A DNA stretch of 64,000 nucleotides from Geosiphon pyriformis (lineage: Eukaryota > Glomeromycota > Glomeromycetes > Archaeosporales > Geosiphonaceae), in contig JAAOMT010000494.1 in the NCBI GenBank assembly GCA_016748015.1, positions 109,232 to 173,231 of the forward strand, in the 5' to 3' direction. Below, piece by piece: positions 47,630 through 59,900 of the stretch (position 1 is the stretch's first letter; every line of letters begins with the position of its first letter). The notes beneath the pieces were generated by a model. It was given only the letters and a program-made list of their open reading frames with translations. It was not told where the DNA came from and did no database searches. Position numbers and translations under genes: made by a program.

Positions 47630-48915
47630 AAAAGGTTTTGGCGCAAAGAATTATTGGTTGGTTCGTGCAACATCTCTTGATTCTTTAAAAAAAATTAATA
47701 CTACCATCCCATTTTAATAATACATTCTCTTCCTTATTCTTTTGAATCATGTAAATAAAAATGTTTATATTTATCTTAACAAAAATTTGAACGTTGGGAA
47801 ATCAGTTATGTTCTATTTTAGCATCGTGAAATGATGAAATAAATCATAAATGTAATTTGCTAAAATTTAATTTCAAAAATTTTATTATTTTAATTGATCA
47901 ATTTCAATTCTTAATTTTCAACGTCTTTTTTTTCACCACAAATTTTAATATAAAAATTTAATGATTAAAATAATGATTTAATTTGTGCGATGACATTTTA
48001 CAGTTTTGCTTCTTTTTTTGACAAGACCCATTATTTGTGACGAATTGAAAAAATATAATGTTTTTCAATTATACAAATTTTAAAAACATAACGCGTTAAA
48101 TTTAAAATTCCAATACTTTAATTTTTTTTTAATTTTCACTATTCATTCAATTTTTATTGAACAAAAAGAGAAAATATTTTAAACAATAATGTTCTTCTTT
48201 GATATAATTATAATTTGGCTAAAAACAAAATTTTCAAAATATTAATTCAAATTAAAAGTCTTAACAATTTAAAGTTGACCTTTCTTATAAGTTTGATTTC
48301 AATTTGGCCAGGGCAAGTAAAATGATTTTGATTGGTTGGATGTTAATTCATAATTAATTATGTATATAATAAAATCAAAAACGCGTCTCTTTTTTAATTT
48401 TTTTTTAATAAAAAATGCCATGAAAAAACAAATACGTACTTTTAGCTATAAAAAAAAATGCTTTTTTGAATGCTTAGCAATTCTTATGAATGAACTTACC
48501 TAGCACAATTTATAATTGAGCTGAATAGTACAGAAGACAATGAAAAAATACTAGAAATTATAGTAATATTAGTATTTAATAAATTTTTAAAAGGAAAAAG
48601 TATTAATGGATAAACTATATGTAGAAACTGTTAATAATAAATTTAAACAAATAATGAGTCAAAAATGTTCATTTTGTTATATGGACAATTTTCAAAGAAC
48701 AAAAATTATCTGTTATTAAAACAATTTTTATTACCAACTTTTTTTAAAAGATCATGTTATTAATTCTTTTATTTATGATATTTTCTGTAAAAATTTTGTT
48801 GATTAAATAGATCCCAATATATTGTTTTAAAGTTCTTTATTTTTGAAATTTTTAATTATAAGCAATTTTTTTTGGAAAGTTTTTAAACTGGTCAAAATAC
48901 TTATTTGTTTAAAGT

Positions 48916-48969
<54 letters not shown>

Positions 48970-50159
48970 GTAGTTCATTTTTCAGACTATTACCAAGATT
49001 ATTCAATATTAGTATTTAATTTTTTGAAAGAAATAAGTTTTCTTTTTATATAAAATTATATTATAAGAAATAATCTTTTAACATTTCTAATTTGCTTTAA
49101 ATCTATGAATTTTACAAAACTTTTGTGTAGATTACTATTAATTTTAATTAACTAATAGGAATAATTAATTTAAAAATAAATAAATAAATAAATAAAATAA
49201 TTAGATGTTTGAATAATAAATAAATTAGTTTAATTATAAGAAATAAATTAGTTTAATTTATGTATAAGCAATATCGAAAAAAATTATGTTAATGATTCTA
49301 AGTATTTTTGACATAATAACATATAAAAATAAAACTTTGAGACAAATTATTAAGTTAAAATTATTGATATCGAAATAATTTAATAAAAAAATATAATCTA
49401 AAAAACACTGTTTAATTTTTATTCAAGTCAAAAAATCACATATTTTTTTTGGTAACACATAATAAAATATACACTTTTTGAAAATTTTGAAAGTGAAGGG
49501 GGTTAACCACAAAGTTTAAATATATTTTAAACCTTTAACGTGACATCATTTTTAATTTTTTTTTACCCGTTTAATGTAAACCTCATCAAGTACTTCCAAA
49601 TGGGGGCGAAACTATATCAATTTTTTGTCAGCAATGTTAGGTCGTCACAAATGTGTAAATTGCTCATAAAAAATTAGTATGACAAAGCTGGTGAATTACT
49701 TAAACGTCATTAGTTTTCAATTTGAAATTACTCATCATGCCTATTGTGAATACATGTACAAAGCTAGCCTAATCATAATTAAATTCGAGCTTTGAAAAAT
49801 ATTCATTAAATCTTTTTTGGCTAGATTTAGAAACAGAATTATTGCATCATATCCAAATCCAAATTAAGATTCAACATTTATACAAAATGATGAATTCAAA
49901 GAGTCCTCAAATTAAAACATAAATTTTCTAAATTAATTTCCATGGATTTATTCTTTAATAATTCCAAATAATCTTTTTTATCATAACTTTCGGTCGTGCT
50001 ACGAATTTCTTCTATTCACTATATAAAAAATTGGCTAGGTTTTTACCAAAGAAATTAAGTTCAGGGTCGGAATGTCGGTATTATCAGAGTTCTATACAAC
50101 TGATTCACTTCTTTAGATTTCAAACACTAGTCTGTGTCAATAATGAACATTTTATTACA
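47630..50159. other. Intergenic AT-rich region
   Basis: No gene was seen between two convergent genes. It contains a 48-base T run (48921-48968) and AAAT repeats near 49172-49195. The last ~150 bp hold the 3' UTR of the lipase-like gene. Confidence 0.5.
48921..48968. repeat. Poly(T) tract of 48 bases
   Basis: Uninterrupted T run preceded by AC and followed by GG. It could be the A tail of a retrotransposed copy on the minus strand, but the adjoining sequence is not recognisable. Confidence 0.95.
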
Positions 50160-51553
50160 TCAATTCTCTTCATGATATTGTGGAGCTCTTAAACAATCAC
50201 CCATTCTTTGATTAAAATATGGACCCCAATGAGATGTGATCCCCGGTATAATTATTTCATGTTTGACACCGACATTGCAATTCTTTAGATGTGAGAATTA
50301 AAATTGGGAATTATTCAAGAAAATATAAAAACCCAACAAAAAGATTCAAAAATTTTACCTGATTTTCAATAAAATCATAAGAGCCTTCAGGGTCAACAAC
50401 TTGAGTTGAAGCACATCTATACACATCAAGCTCAACAGTACGATACGGATCCACACAACCACAATCTTCGGCATAATTAATCCAGTATTCGGTATCGAAA
50501 TGCCGAAATGCCCCTCTCGTTTCACTCATTGGAAATTGAGATACTCGATCATCTGTATGGGTTATGCGAAATAATTTTCGTGAAAACATTTTGTTCACAT
50601 AGCGAGCGAAAATGGCGTTGCCCATTCGTGGTTGACCATAGGTATATATTTCTATGTATATGTGAAAATGCACTTTTTTCAGATCCAGGGCCAAAAATAT
50701 TGCGTACACTTGCAAGGAGAAAGGCGTTAATTAATAGGTATAAAAATACAAGAAAAGACTCAAAATAAATAAATTAAAACCTTACCACCGCCAAGCCCAT
50801 GACCTACTAATCTTAATTTAATCCTTTTCTTTTCCACTATTAGAACTTCAATTTCTTTAAATATTTGTAATTTTGCTTCTTCATAATCTGTCAGAAAAGA
50901 GGAAACCACCATTGCTCCAGTTCCTGCATTCGGATATTCTGTTACTTCCAAATTAATTTCAACTTTTTGACCATGATTGTATTCATCTCCTCTCATGTAT
51001 ACAATAATTTCATTTTCAAGCAGCTCAACATGACCTGGAAATTTATAATTTGATTAGCTAATTTCAAAAGCTACGATTTTTTGAAAAGTCGTCTAAGTAG
51101 CAAAGAAATACCGAAAAGCCCATTAAAAATTCTGGCATTTCCACTGGTGGCACAATAAGCTTTATTTGCATAAAATGCGTAATGGTAAAACTTATCCAAC
51201 AATTTTGTATCTACAACCAATATTTTTGGAACACTTAAAGTTTTATTTGACTCATCTCGTCTTTCAGTTTTGGCTATGCTTCTAGCAAATTGCAAATTCC
51301 TGTTTGAACCGTTCTTGTATGTATCATTATCTTTAGAAGCGATTTTTTTTTGCGCCAAATATGTGTCATAGGCGTTCCTTAAGCCAGATAAATTTTTTGA
51401 TCCATTAGATTTTTGATCTCTTGAAATTTCGAAATTGGTATGAAAACTTTTGTTATCAAACTCGACGAAAGAAAATAAGATCACTGTAAAACAAATAGTG
51501 ATTGTAACAAAGAGTGTTTTTGAATTTGATGATACATATTTCTTTGTCGCCAT
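50160..51553 (-). CDS. Membrane-anchored class 3 lipase-like protein, nucleophile replaced
   Basis: Four exons on the minus strand (51553-51112, 51034-50786, 50708-50359, 50282-50160) give 387 residues. A hydrophobic segment at 13-32 (TLFVTITICFTVILF) is a signal anchor. The fungal class 3 lipase layout follows: YAFYANKAYC (about 127), a strand with IIVYMRG, the elbow LVGHGLGG (223-230), YTYGQPRMGN (about 252-261), the HTDDRV site (281-286, catalytic Asp) and ITSHWGPYF (362-370, catalytic His H365). The elbow residue that is Ser in active lipases is Gly227 (codon GGG). Asp and His are kept. It may be a non-catalytic or repurposed alpha/beta-hydrolase. The ATG at 51553 was chosen as the first in-frame ATG. 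It is a paralogue of the pseudogene at 33553-34122. Confidence 0.85.
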
Positions 51554-53209
51554 GAATTTAGATAACCAACCAGATTGATTCCTCACTGACTGTTAAATTT
51601 CTTCGCATGGTAGTATATCTATATTATCGCTAGCTCCCATTTAATTCTGTAATCATTTTGTTTGTGATTTTCTTATCGATTTCTATTTTTCTCGGAGATC
51701 AAAAAAGTTACTAATCAATTGAAGCATCATACGCAGATCAATTGACCATTTAACAAGTTCCTCGGCCAACAGAACATGAAAGTAGAGATGTGATAGATTG
51801 AAACATCAAATTCCGGCCTTTGATAATTGAGAATTTGATGATTTGATTTGATTGATTGTGTAAGTCAAAGATTGAAATATTTCGTTAATTTTAAAATACT
51901 TTTAATCATCATAAAAAGGGTTTAAATTAGCTTTCTCAAAGTCTTTATTTTTCGGAAATGAATTAATAAGTGAATATTTTAAGTAGCGTACAGTTTATAA
52001 TGTACATGTATTTACATGTAAATGTAAATAAACAAAATTCGTTGCCGTGGTAGCAAAGATTATTTGTGCTGATCAACTGATTAAAACAAATTTAATTGCA
52101 TTACACGAGAAAATGCTGTTGATGATTGAGAAAATTCTTTCTGAAAAAAAAAAGCAAAATAAATCCAAAAGTTTTACCTATCAAGTAGATTTTGCTAACA
52201 TCTTATTTGATTAGAATATTCATGTTGAGAAACAGCAAGTTTGATTGGAATACGATACGAGAACAGGATTTAAAAATGTCTAACAATTTTTCAAATTTCT
52301 ATCGTGAACTCATCATTTCCTGCGAGATTTTTTTACAGGCTCAGAAACTTGTTGAAAATTTTTTTTCATACTAGGTAATGGAAAGTGGCAAAACATCCAA
52401 GAAATTGAAAACCTTTGATAAAGTGAGCTTTTCCTCTTTGAAGCTGGAAACATTCAAATTTGAATTATTTAGATTGAACCACTTTAATTCTCAAGATATG
52501 GACATATGAAATTAAGGCAATTAAATTTTAATTTTTTATTGGGTGTTAGCCCAAGAACCTCATATAACGCTATTTTATGTTTGTTAAGAACCCAAATCTT
52601 TCTCCTTCCTGTGTCTTCTTTGAAGATAGGTACGATATCATTATCGAATGATACCCAATAGATTGAATTCTCCAATAAAATGGTACTGATTTTGGAAAAC
52701 ATGATTAATAATTCAACTTATATGAGAATGAGAAAGTTATTTATTATACCAAAAAATATTTTATTGGATTCAAACCCGTTATTTTGTTTTTATTTTTAAA
52801 AAAAATAAAATTTCAAAATTTAAATGAATAATCTCAGAAAACAAAACATTCCCCTTTTTATCAAATCATTTGGATCCTCAGTCTAAATTTACAAGAAACA
52901 AAATTTTCCTTTTTTAATCTGGTATTATGTTGCATTACCAACGCAAATTACAAGCAGCCTTTCATTCATATTATTTTGGTGGAACCTAAAAAGGTTAGTA
53001 CAAGGGGGTATCTTTTTCTTTTTCAAAAAACTTGGAATATACTCTAAGCCGAAAATTTTGATGACCAATGCAAACAATTAAATTTGTGTGTAGTATACAA
53101 TCACAGATTGGTAAAAAGTGTTTTATATGCATTCCCGAAAATCAAAAATAATTCAAAAATAACCTCTCCCTTGGTCTTATTATGAATAGTTGGAAAGAGC
53201 AAATGCAAA
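51554..53209. other. Intergenic region, no confident gene
   Basis: The first ~150 bp probably hold the lipase-like gene promoter (minus strand). Short open frames at 52192-52374 (+) and 52484-52702 (-) have no recognisable domain. The second (KEDTGRRKIWVLN) looks protein-like and could be a gene fragment. Confidence 0.4.
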
Positions 53210-54500
53210 ATGCCTGAACTTATTCAAGATATTCTGATTCAAATATTTGAAAATTTAATAGGCAATTATTCTTTCACATTTGGTCGTCCGCGATTTCGGG
53301 TATTGTATCCGTGTCTTTTGGTGAATCGTTTATGGTTTCACACGACAATCATAATCCTTTATAGGGAGCCATTCATAAGAAGAAATACAATTGGATACAA
53401 ACTTGTTGGAACTTTCATTTCTTGCCTAGATCAAAAGACAAAAAAATCTTTGTCACAAAATGGGGTAACACTACCAAATTTTGAAGGCTGCTCCTACTTG
53501 GGATATCCTTCATTTTTAACCAATCTGCATTTTGATGCAATGTTAAAGAACATTGGCGAATGGTGTAATATTTATTGTTCTGCATCACTACCACCACCAC
53601 CACCACTACCATTGGAGCAAGCTCCCTTTACCATGTTTTCAAGGTTTTTTCAAAAGTCACAAAAGCCTTCAACCGCAATTTCTGAAGTGGTGCTAAAGCC
53701 AGAGATGAACGAAGAGCAAATGATTCTCGTTGATGCTTTGCTCACTTTGTTCAAACAACACGATGTAAAACTACGCAAACTTCGTGTTAATTTTTGCCAA
53801 TATCAGCCTGTGAATTTTCGAAATAATATGACATTGGTTGAAAGTTCACAGTTTCATTCTTTAATCTCGAATCTTCACGAAATTTATTTGACTGTAGAAA
53901 TTTCGGCCAATGATTGTTTTTTTGTAAAATTGAAAGAATTTTGTCAAAATTTGGTAGGTCATTCAATCCTTTCGCTTTTTCTTTTTGATTCTCCTTAATG
54001 AATATAGCAAACCTTGATTTAAATAAATGCGTTTTCTTTCCTCACAGGAACTTATATTGATTGAATTTGTGACTGAATCATATCATTTCTCAACAGTTAC
54101 TATTGATGGTGAAGGTCAAACTGACTCTCGCGAAACAAGCATAGCTAATCTTATTAGAGCACAAAAAAATTTAAGATGCCTAATAACAATTGGAATGTCA
54201 AACCCATGTTGTAACAATATCATAGAGGCTCTTTCTTCTCAGGCAAATTCACTCTCACGAATTGAATTCTTGTGCACAAATTTCAAGAACTCGTTGCCGT
54301 GGAATGGCTTGGCTTTGTGCAAACAATTATCTTCAATTACACTGGGACATTGTCAAAATTTTGATGATTCGATGGCTGAGCCGTTATTCCAAACCGAATT
54401 CGATAAATTGGAGAAAATCTTAATTGGCACCCCTAATAATTGCCCACGGTTGAATGAATGGGGTACAAAACAACTTCAACGAAAGGCATCTTTTCTATAG
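53210..54500 (+). CDS. F-box/LRR-type protein
   Basis: Two exons (53210-53953 and 54048-54500; intron GTAGGT...TCACAG) give 398 residues. The N-terminus has the F-box pattern: MPELIQDILIQIFENLIG, then YPCLLVNRLWFHTTIIILY (L-P-x-x-h-...-I-F...L...CLLVNRxWxxxxxxILWxxP). The rest has spaced leucine-rich strands (LRKLRVNF, LSSITLGHCQNFDD) typical of F-box proteins with degenerate LRRs. Such proteins present substrates to SCF ubiquitin ligases through Skp1. Large F-box families are known in Rhizophagus. The target is unknown. A short poly-Pro run (about 127-132) comes from a CCA repeat. Confidence 0.75.
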
Positions 54501-55256
54501 TAAAACCGAGTTTAAGGACTCAATTATCTAAATTTCTAGAGAGTATTACAAATATATTCTCACAAACAGTTCACCTTTTTTGAGGTTAAAAATTCTAGTA
54601 TCGAAAAAATAAATGATCAAGCTCAACATCGACTTCTTAAAATATTTAAAGCTTTATTCATTAGCGCCAAGATCTGATAAGAAATAACGTCTTTTCACTG
54701 TCACAATTAGCATTTCAATTTTGAGTATCCTTTGAGTCTAAATTTACACAAGAAAACCACCTCTACTACATGTATTAGATTTTTGTAAAAATTCCCAGTC
54801 CCCTCCCATGTTTATTCTCATTTCATCAGTGAGAAAATCATGTAACATATTCAGCAAGCCACAGACCAGCCAATAAATTATCAAGTTCTAAAATGGTATA
54901 TTGTGGGAATTCTAGTTTATTTATTCATCTATTTTTGTATTTTATTAATTAATTTATGGATAAATTTAAATTTTGGCTTTAATAACAGGTAAGTAAATAT
55001 TTCAAAAAATTCACTTGTAAGAAAGTACACATTATATTGTGAGAGCTTTTATTATGTGAAGAATAAAAACTCAAGAAACTTTGAACCAATTTCAAAATAA
55101 TGTTTTTATGGTATTTTCACTCTCTTCGAGGTCTAAATGAAATTCGGGATTTTGAAATATGACATGATAAATTTGTGATTTGTAAATTGAATATCATACT
55201 GTGCAGTGAACCTTAATTAAGAAAATAAGGATAAAGACAATTATGGTTTCACTTTA

Positions 55257-55291
<35 letters not shown>

Positions 55292-55386
55292 ACAATGCTT
55301 TTAGAGAACACAACATTAACTAAATAAAACCCGACATCATAATAAGCCGATTAGACCATCCAGCTTTAACACCAATCCTCTCAAGA
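54501..55386. other. Intergenic region with GAT microsatellite
   Basis: No gene was seen. A (GAT)n microsatellite lies at 55257-55290, about 100 bp before the next start codon. It includes the 3' UTR of the F-box gene and the promoter of the BTB gene. Confidence 0.5.
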
Positions 55387-56961
55387 ATGGAAAATCATTA
55401 TCGTTGTTTGAATGGTCTATCAACAGATTTCTCAAAACTTTTAGAAAATGCTGATGATTATAATGTCATCATCACGGTTGGCGATATACAACAACGTGAT
55501 AATTTCAAATTTGCACCGAAACAATTTCAAGCTCATTCAGTAATATTACGAGCGAGATGCTTATATTTTCAAGCTGCTTTATCAAATCATTGGGCGAAAA
55601 AGGAGATGGAAAATTTTATCTTAACAATGCCAAATACCTCGCCGGATGTTTTCGAATTGATTCTAAAGTAGATTCTCTCATCAACTCTCCCTAGAAATAG
55701 TTGAATCTAAATTTGGGTACTTCAACAACAGCTTAATTATAAATTTTGTATTTACAGATATGTTTATGGCGGCGAAGTAAGAATTTCCCAAGAAACAGAT
55801 ATCGTGGGTCTTTTAGAAACAGCTGATGAACTAGGACTCGAAGAGCTTTTTTCACATGCCGAGGACCACTTAATTCGATACGAAGCAGAATGGATATATG
55901 AACATTTGTTCAAAGTAAGTGAAGTGGCATTCAAATTACCGACGGCCGAAAAATTGCGGGTTTTCTGCCTCGATATGATTACTTGTTCCTCTGAAAACTT
56001 CTTTAAGAAAGAAGAATTTCTTTCAACAAATCAGGCAGTTCTGATTGCAATTCTTCAACAAGAAGAAATCAAAATAGACGAAGAACAAATGTGGCAGCAT
56101 GTATTGGCATGGGGCATTGCAAATACTTCTTCAATTGAACATCAAAATATAAGAGATTTAAATAATGAAAGTTTATTAGAATTAAGAGAGACAGTACAGC
56201 CACTCTTACGGTATATCAGATTCATTGATATTCCAAGCTCTCATGTCATTAATAATCAGTCGATTTTCGAGAAGCTCCTCCCATCAGAATTGTGGCTAGA
56301 ATTAAAAGAGTATTATTCCACAAATATTTTAAAATTTACACCAACTCTTTTGCCTCCTCGCTCTCGACTATCCTCTCAGATAATCCGAAAATATCACAGT
56401 GATTTGATCGCTAACTGGATTGAGGGGCCTGACTATACAGAAACTGGCAATATAGGAAGCCCATATATATTCAGATTGATATTTCGTGCAAGTCTTGAAG
56501 ATTTCTCATTGAAAAATCTTCAAAAAGAATATTTAAACGTACCCATAATCATTGTAGCAAAAGTTGCCGGTACCGAAGAAATTATTGGAGGATACACACC
56601 GACCCTGACGAGTGATCGAAAGAACAAATTTATAACCACAAGAGATTCATTTATTTTCTCGTTTGCTTCCGAAAACAATAGATTGGATTTTAATCAGAGT
56701 TTTAGCGAAACTTTCAACGAGCCTAGACATACAAAAAATACACTTAGTAGAGTTCAGCTGGATTGTTGGGAACGAGCTGTTACTGACATTTTCTATGGGT
56801 TTTTGACGTTTGGAATGAGTGATTTGAGAATCGGAGGTATCTTAAACCCCAAAAGCGGATTTTGCCGACGAGGTATTTATGATCGGCGAATTAGGAATGT
56901 GGATGGTGGATTTCTTATTGAAGAGTATGAACTCTTTCAAGTCATAAGGATACGAACATAA
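55387..56961 (+). CDS. BTB-BACK-TLDc domain protein
   Basis: Two exons (55387-55667 and 55758-56961; intron GTAGAT...TTACAG) give 494 residues. BTB/POZ domain about 12-125 (YNVIITVG, FQAHSVILRARCLYFQAALS, FELILKYVYGGE across the splice). BACK helices about 130-240 (EEQMWQHVLAWG). TLDc domain about 297-494 (SSQIIRKYHSDLIANWIEG, then IGGYTP, FIFSFAS, FGMSDLRIGG, and ending GGFLIEEYELFQVIRI). The BTB part usually binds Cullin-3, so the protein may be a ubiquitin-ligase adaptor. TLDc domains are linked to oxidative-stress protection and V-ATPase regulation in other eukaryotes. This architecture is strongly expanded in Rhizophagus. It looks intact. Confidence 0.88.
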
Positions 56962-59900
56962 ATTGGACATTTTTACATATTGTGAAACCTTTTATTTTGG
57001 GATAGGATTTAAAACATTTGTTGTTTCACTTTTTACGCAAGAAGCTTCATTGGGTTTCAATATTATCAAGAATTTTTGTTACTAATTTGCATAATTTGGA
57101 TAAAATCATAGAAAAATCATTTTAATATTAGAATCATTTCTATTTCATATTACACCAAAGTATAATTCCAAATCAAACGACTTTGACAATTGATGAAATA
57201 ATTTTATTGCACAAAGATATTTCTCTTTATCTCTATCTTTATTCTTCTGCACTATTTTCTTTATGTTTTTTATAAAAAGCATTATTAGAAGTTTTTTCTA
57301 TCTTTTATAGTAATTAAAGTGCGAAATATTTTCAACTGTTTTTTGGTTTTTAGCCAACTTATGCTAATCCAAACTTCTTACATTTGTTTTTATATAATTA
57401 AGAATATTTAAATTATTAGCTTTCTTTATAATAAAAAGCCAATCATAATTAGAATTATTTAATTTAAGAGATAAAGACTTACAAATAAAGATCAAAAGCT
57501 TTTAGTAAATTAATTTAATTACCACAAATTATTGTATCCAAATCAGCTATGGTGTTGTCTTAATATTAACAAAATAGTTTTTTTGTATTGTAATTTAGTA
57601 ATTATTGAAAATATAATTTTATAAATATATTTATAATGCAATTCTTAAAATAAACAACAGTATTATTAAACATATAACTTAAATTTAAATTTTTAATTAT
57701 ATTGTTAATATATATAATTATTTTTTAAGATAATTAAACCATTAATAATTATTATTCTGCAATTTTGTAACTTAACAATATTTACTAATTAAAATTAAAG
57801 TTAACATAAAATTTTTATAATTAATATACATTATTATTCTTTTAATAAATTACTAATAAATATTAATTTAATTTGTATAATATATAAATATACAATATTT
57901 AAAATTATATAGCATAAATCTTTTTTATAAAATAAAAATAAACAACTTTTTTCTATTATTTTTAGTAGTTTTAATACTTAAAAAGCTTTTTAAGAAGTAA
58001 AAACAGCTAGATAGCATTATTTTTAAATGTTTTTCTTAAATATTATAAAAACAAAGCAGTCTTTAATTGCTAAAAAATCATTTTTATTGGGTTTAAGTAA
58101 AGTTTTTTAAACAAATAACTAAAACTAATCTTAATGTTTTATTATTAAATAAAAATTTAAAATTTTTAATAGCAAATTAATATTTAAGCTATTTTTTTTA
58201 ATAATTTTTATTATTATTGCTTAAATAATCAAAAGAGCAAAAAGCAATTTCTTTTTTTTTTGAAAAATTATTCTTTTAATATTTTTTAAAACACTATTTT
58301 TAACTTAAAACCTGCTTTTTTTGTAAAAAATAAAACAATAACTTTTTTATTTCTCTAATATTTATATTAATTTTGTTACAATTGTTTCAATTATAGTATT
58401 TAATCTCAATTTGGTTATAAACAGTGGTTTATTATTATTTAAATAATAGTAATAGCAATATATCTTTATATATAATTTTACTAATTAACTTATTAAATCA
58501 TCTGATTTTAAAAATTAAGTTAATTAAATAAAAATTAAAGTACTTTTTATTGTTTTTTAAGATTGTTTTTATTTCTAAAAATATTTAAAAAATTATTATA
58601 AATTAATAAAAAATTTTAAATAAATAGTCTCTATTTTAATATTTTGGTTTATATTAAGATTAGGTTTTAGTTTTTGTATAAAGTTTACATTTTAGGTTTT
58701 AGTTTTTGTATAAAGTTTACATTTTAGGTTTTTTTGAATACTATTATTAAAATTAAGCTTGCTAATTTAATTTTTTACTATTTTTAAGATTGGACAATTT
58801 TTTGTAATATTTGAGTTTACTTTAGCTTTTGTTGTTATTGTTTTTTATAATGTTTTTTTAGAAACCATTATAAATAATTTTATAAATGCTTGAAGTATTT
58901 TTGATAAAGTTTTTAGTATTAAATTAAAACCTATTAATCAATAAGAATATAATATTACATATTTTAAGTTTATTGTATTTTCAAATACTGTTTTAATTTA
59001 TTGATTAAATTTGGTAAAAAAAAATAATATTAATATTTTTTTTTAAATTAAAAAGAGTGTTTAAAAAAAATTTTATTATCAAGTTAATAAATCTTCTTTT
59101 TAGTTATATTTTTTACAAAATAAAAGAGTTGTTTTTTAAGTACATAATTATACTTGTTTTATTCTTTTTTTTAGATTTTATTTAATAGTTAAAATATGGT
59201 ATTGTTATTTTTAGTTCTTAAAAAACTTGAATGCTGCTATTATTAAAACTAATACTTTAAAAAGTTAAATTTGGTAAAAACTTTTGGTTATTAATATTGT
59301 TTTAAGTGTTAAAATTTAAATTATTTGGTTTTTAAAATATATATAAAGTTTTATATTAAGAATATTATTTTTTTGGTCTTTTATTATATTATTGTTATTA
59401 ATTTTATAGTTGATTTTAAGTTAGTTTTTTCGGAATTTTAATTAACAAAGTTGACTTTATTAATTAAATATATTATCAAACTTATTAATTTGAGTAAAAT
59501 ATAATATTAATTATTTTTTTAATAATAATAATCTAAGTTTTTTTATTAATAAAATATTTTGTTAAAATAATTGTTCTTTAAAAGCTTTAAGATTTTTAAT
59601 ATCAAGTTTAATATATATAAAATTACATGATTAATTTAGTTTTTAATAGTAATAATTTAATTTTTTGAAGTTTGTTAAAATTTAAATTTAAGTTAATAAA
59701 TATTTAAATTAATAACATTTAATATTTTAATCAATTATATATTTGATTTAAGTTTTTAAAAAACAAATAATTTTTAATATTTATAATAAATTTTATTTTG
59801 ACATTTATAAAAAACTAAATTTACAAAAAACTAAACTTTATAATTATAGACTTAACCAAACCAAATAAATTTTACAACTTGGCTTTCAAAAAATTAATTT

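Noticed and set aside
52484-52702. 72-residue minus-strand open frame (KEDTGRRKIWVLN)
   Set aside because: It looks protein-like but is isolated, with no domain, intron or neighbour to support a gene; possibly a gene fragment.
53415-53612. Open frame on the minus strand starting with poly-Val
   Set aside because: Antisense of the F-box gene including its CCA repeat.
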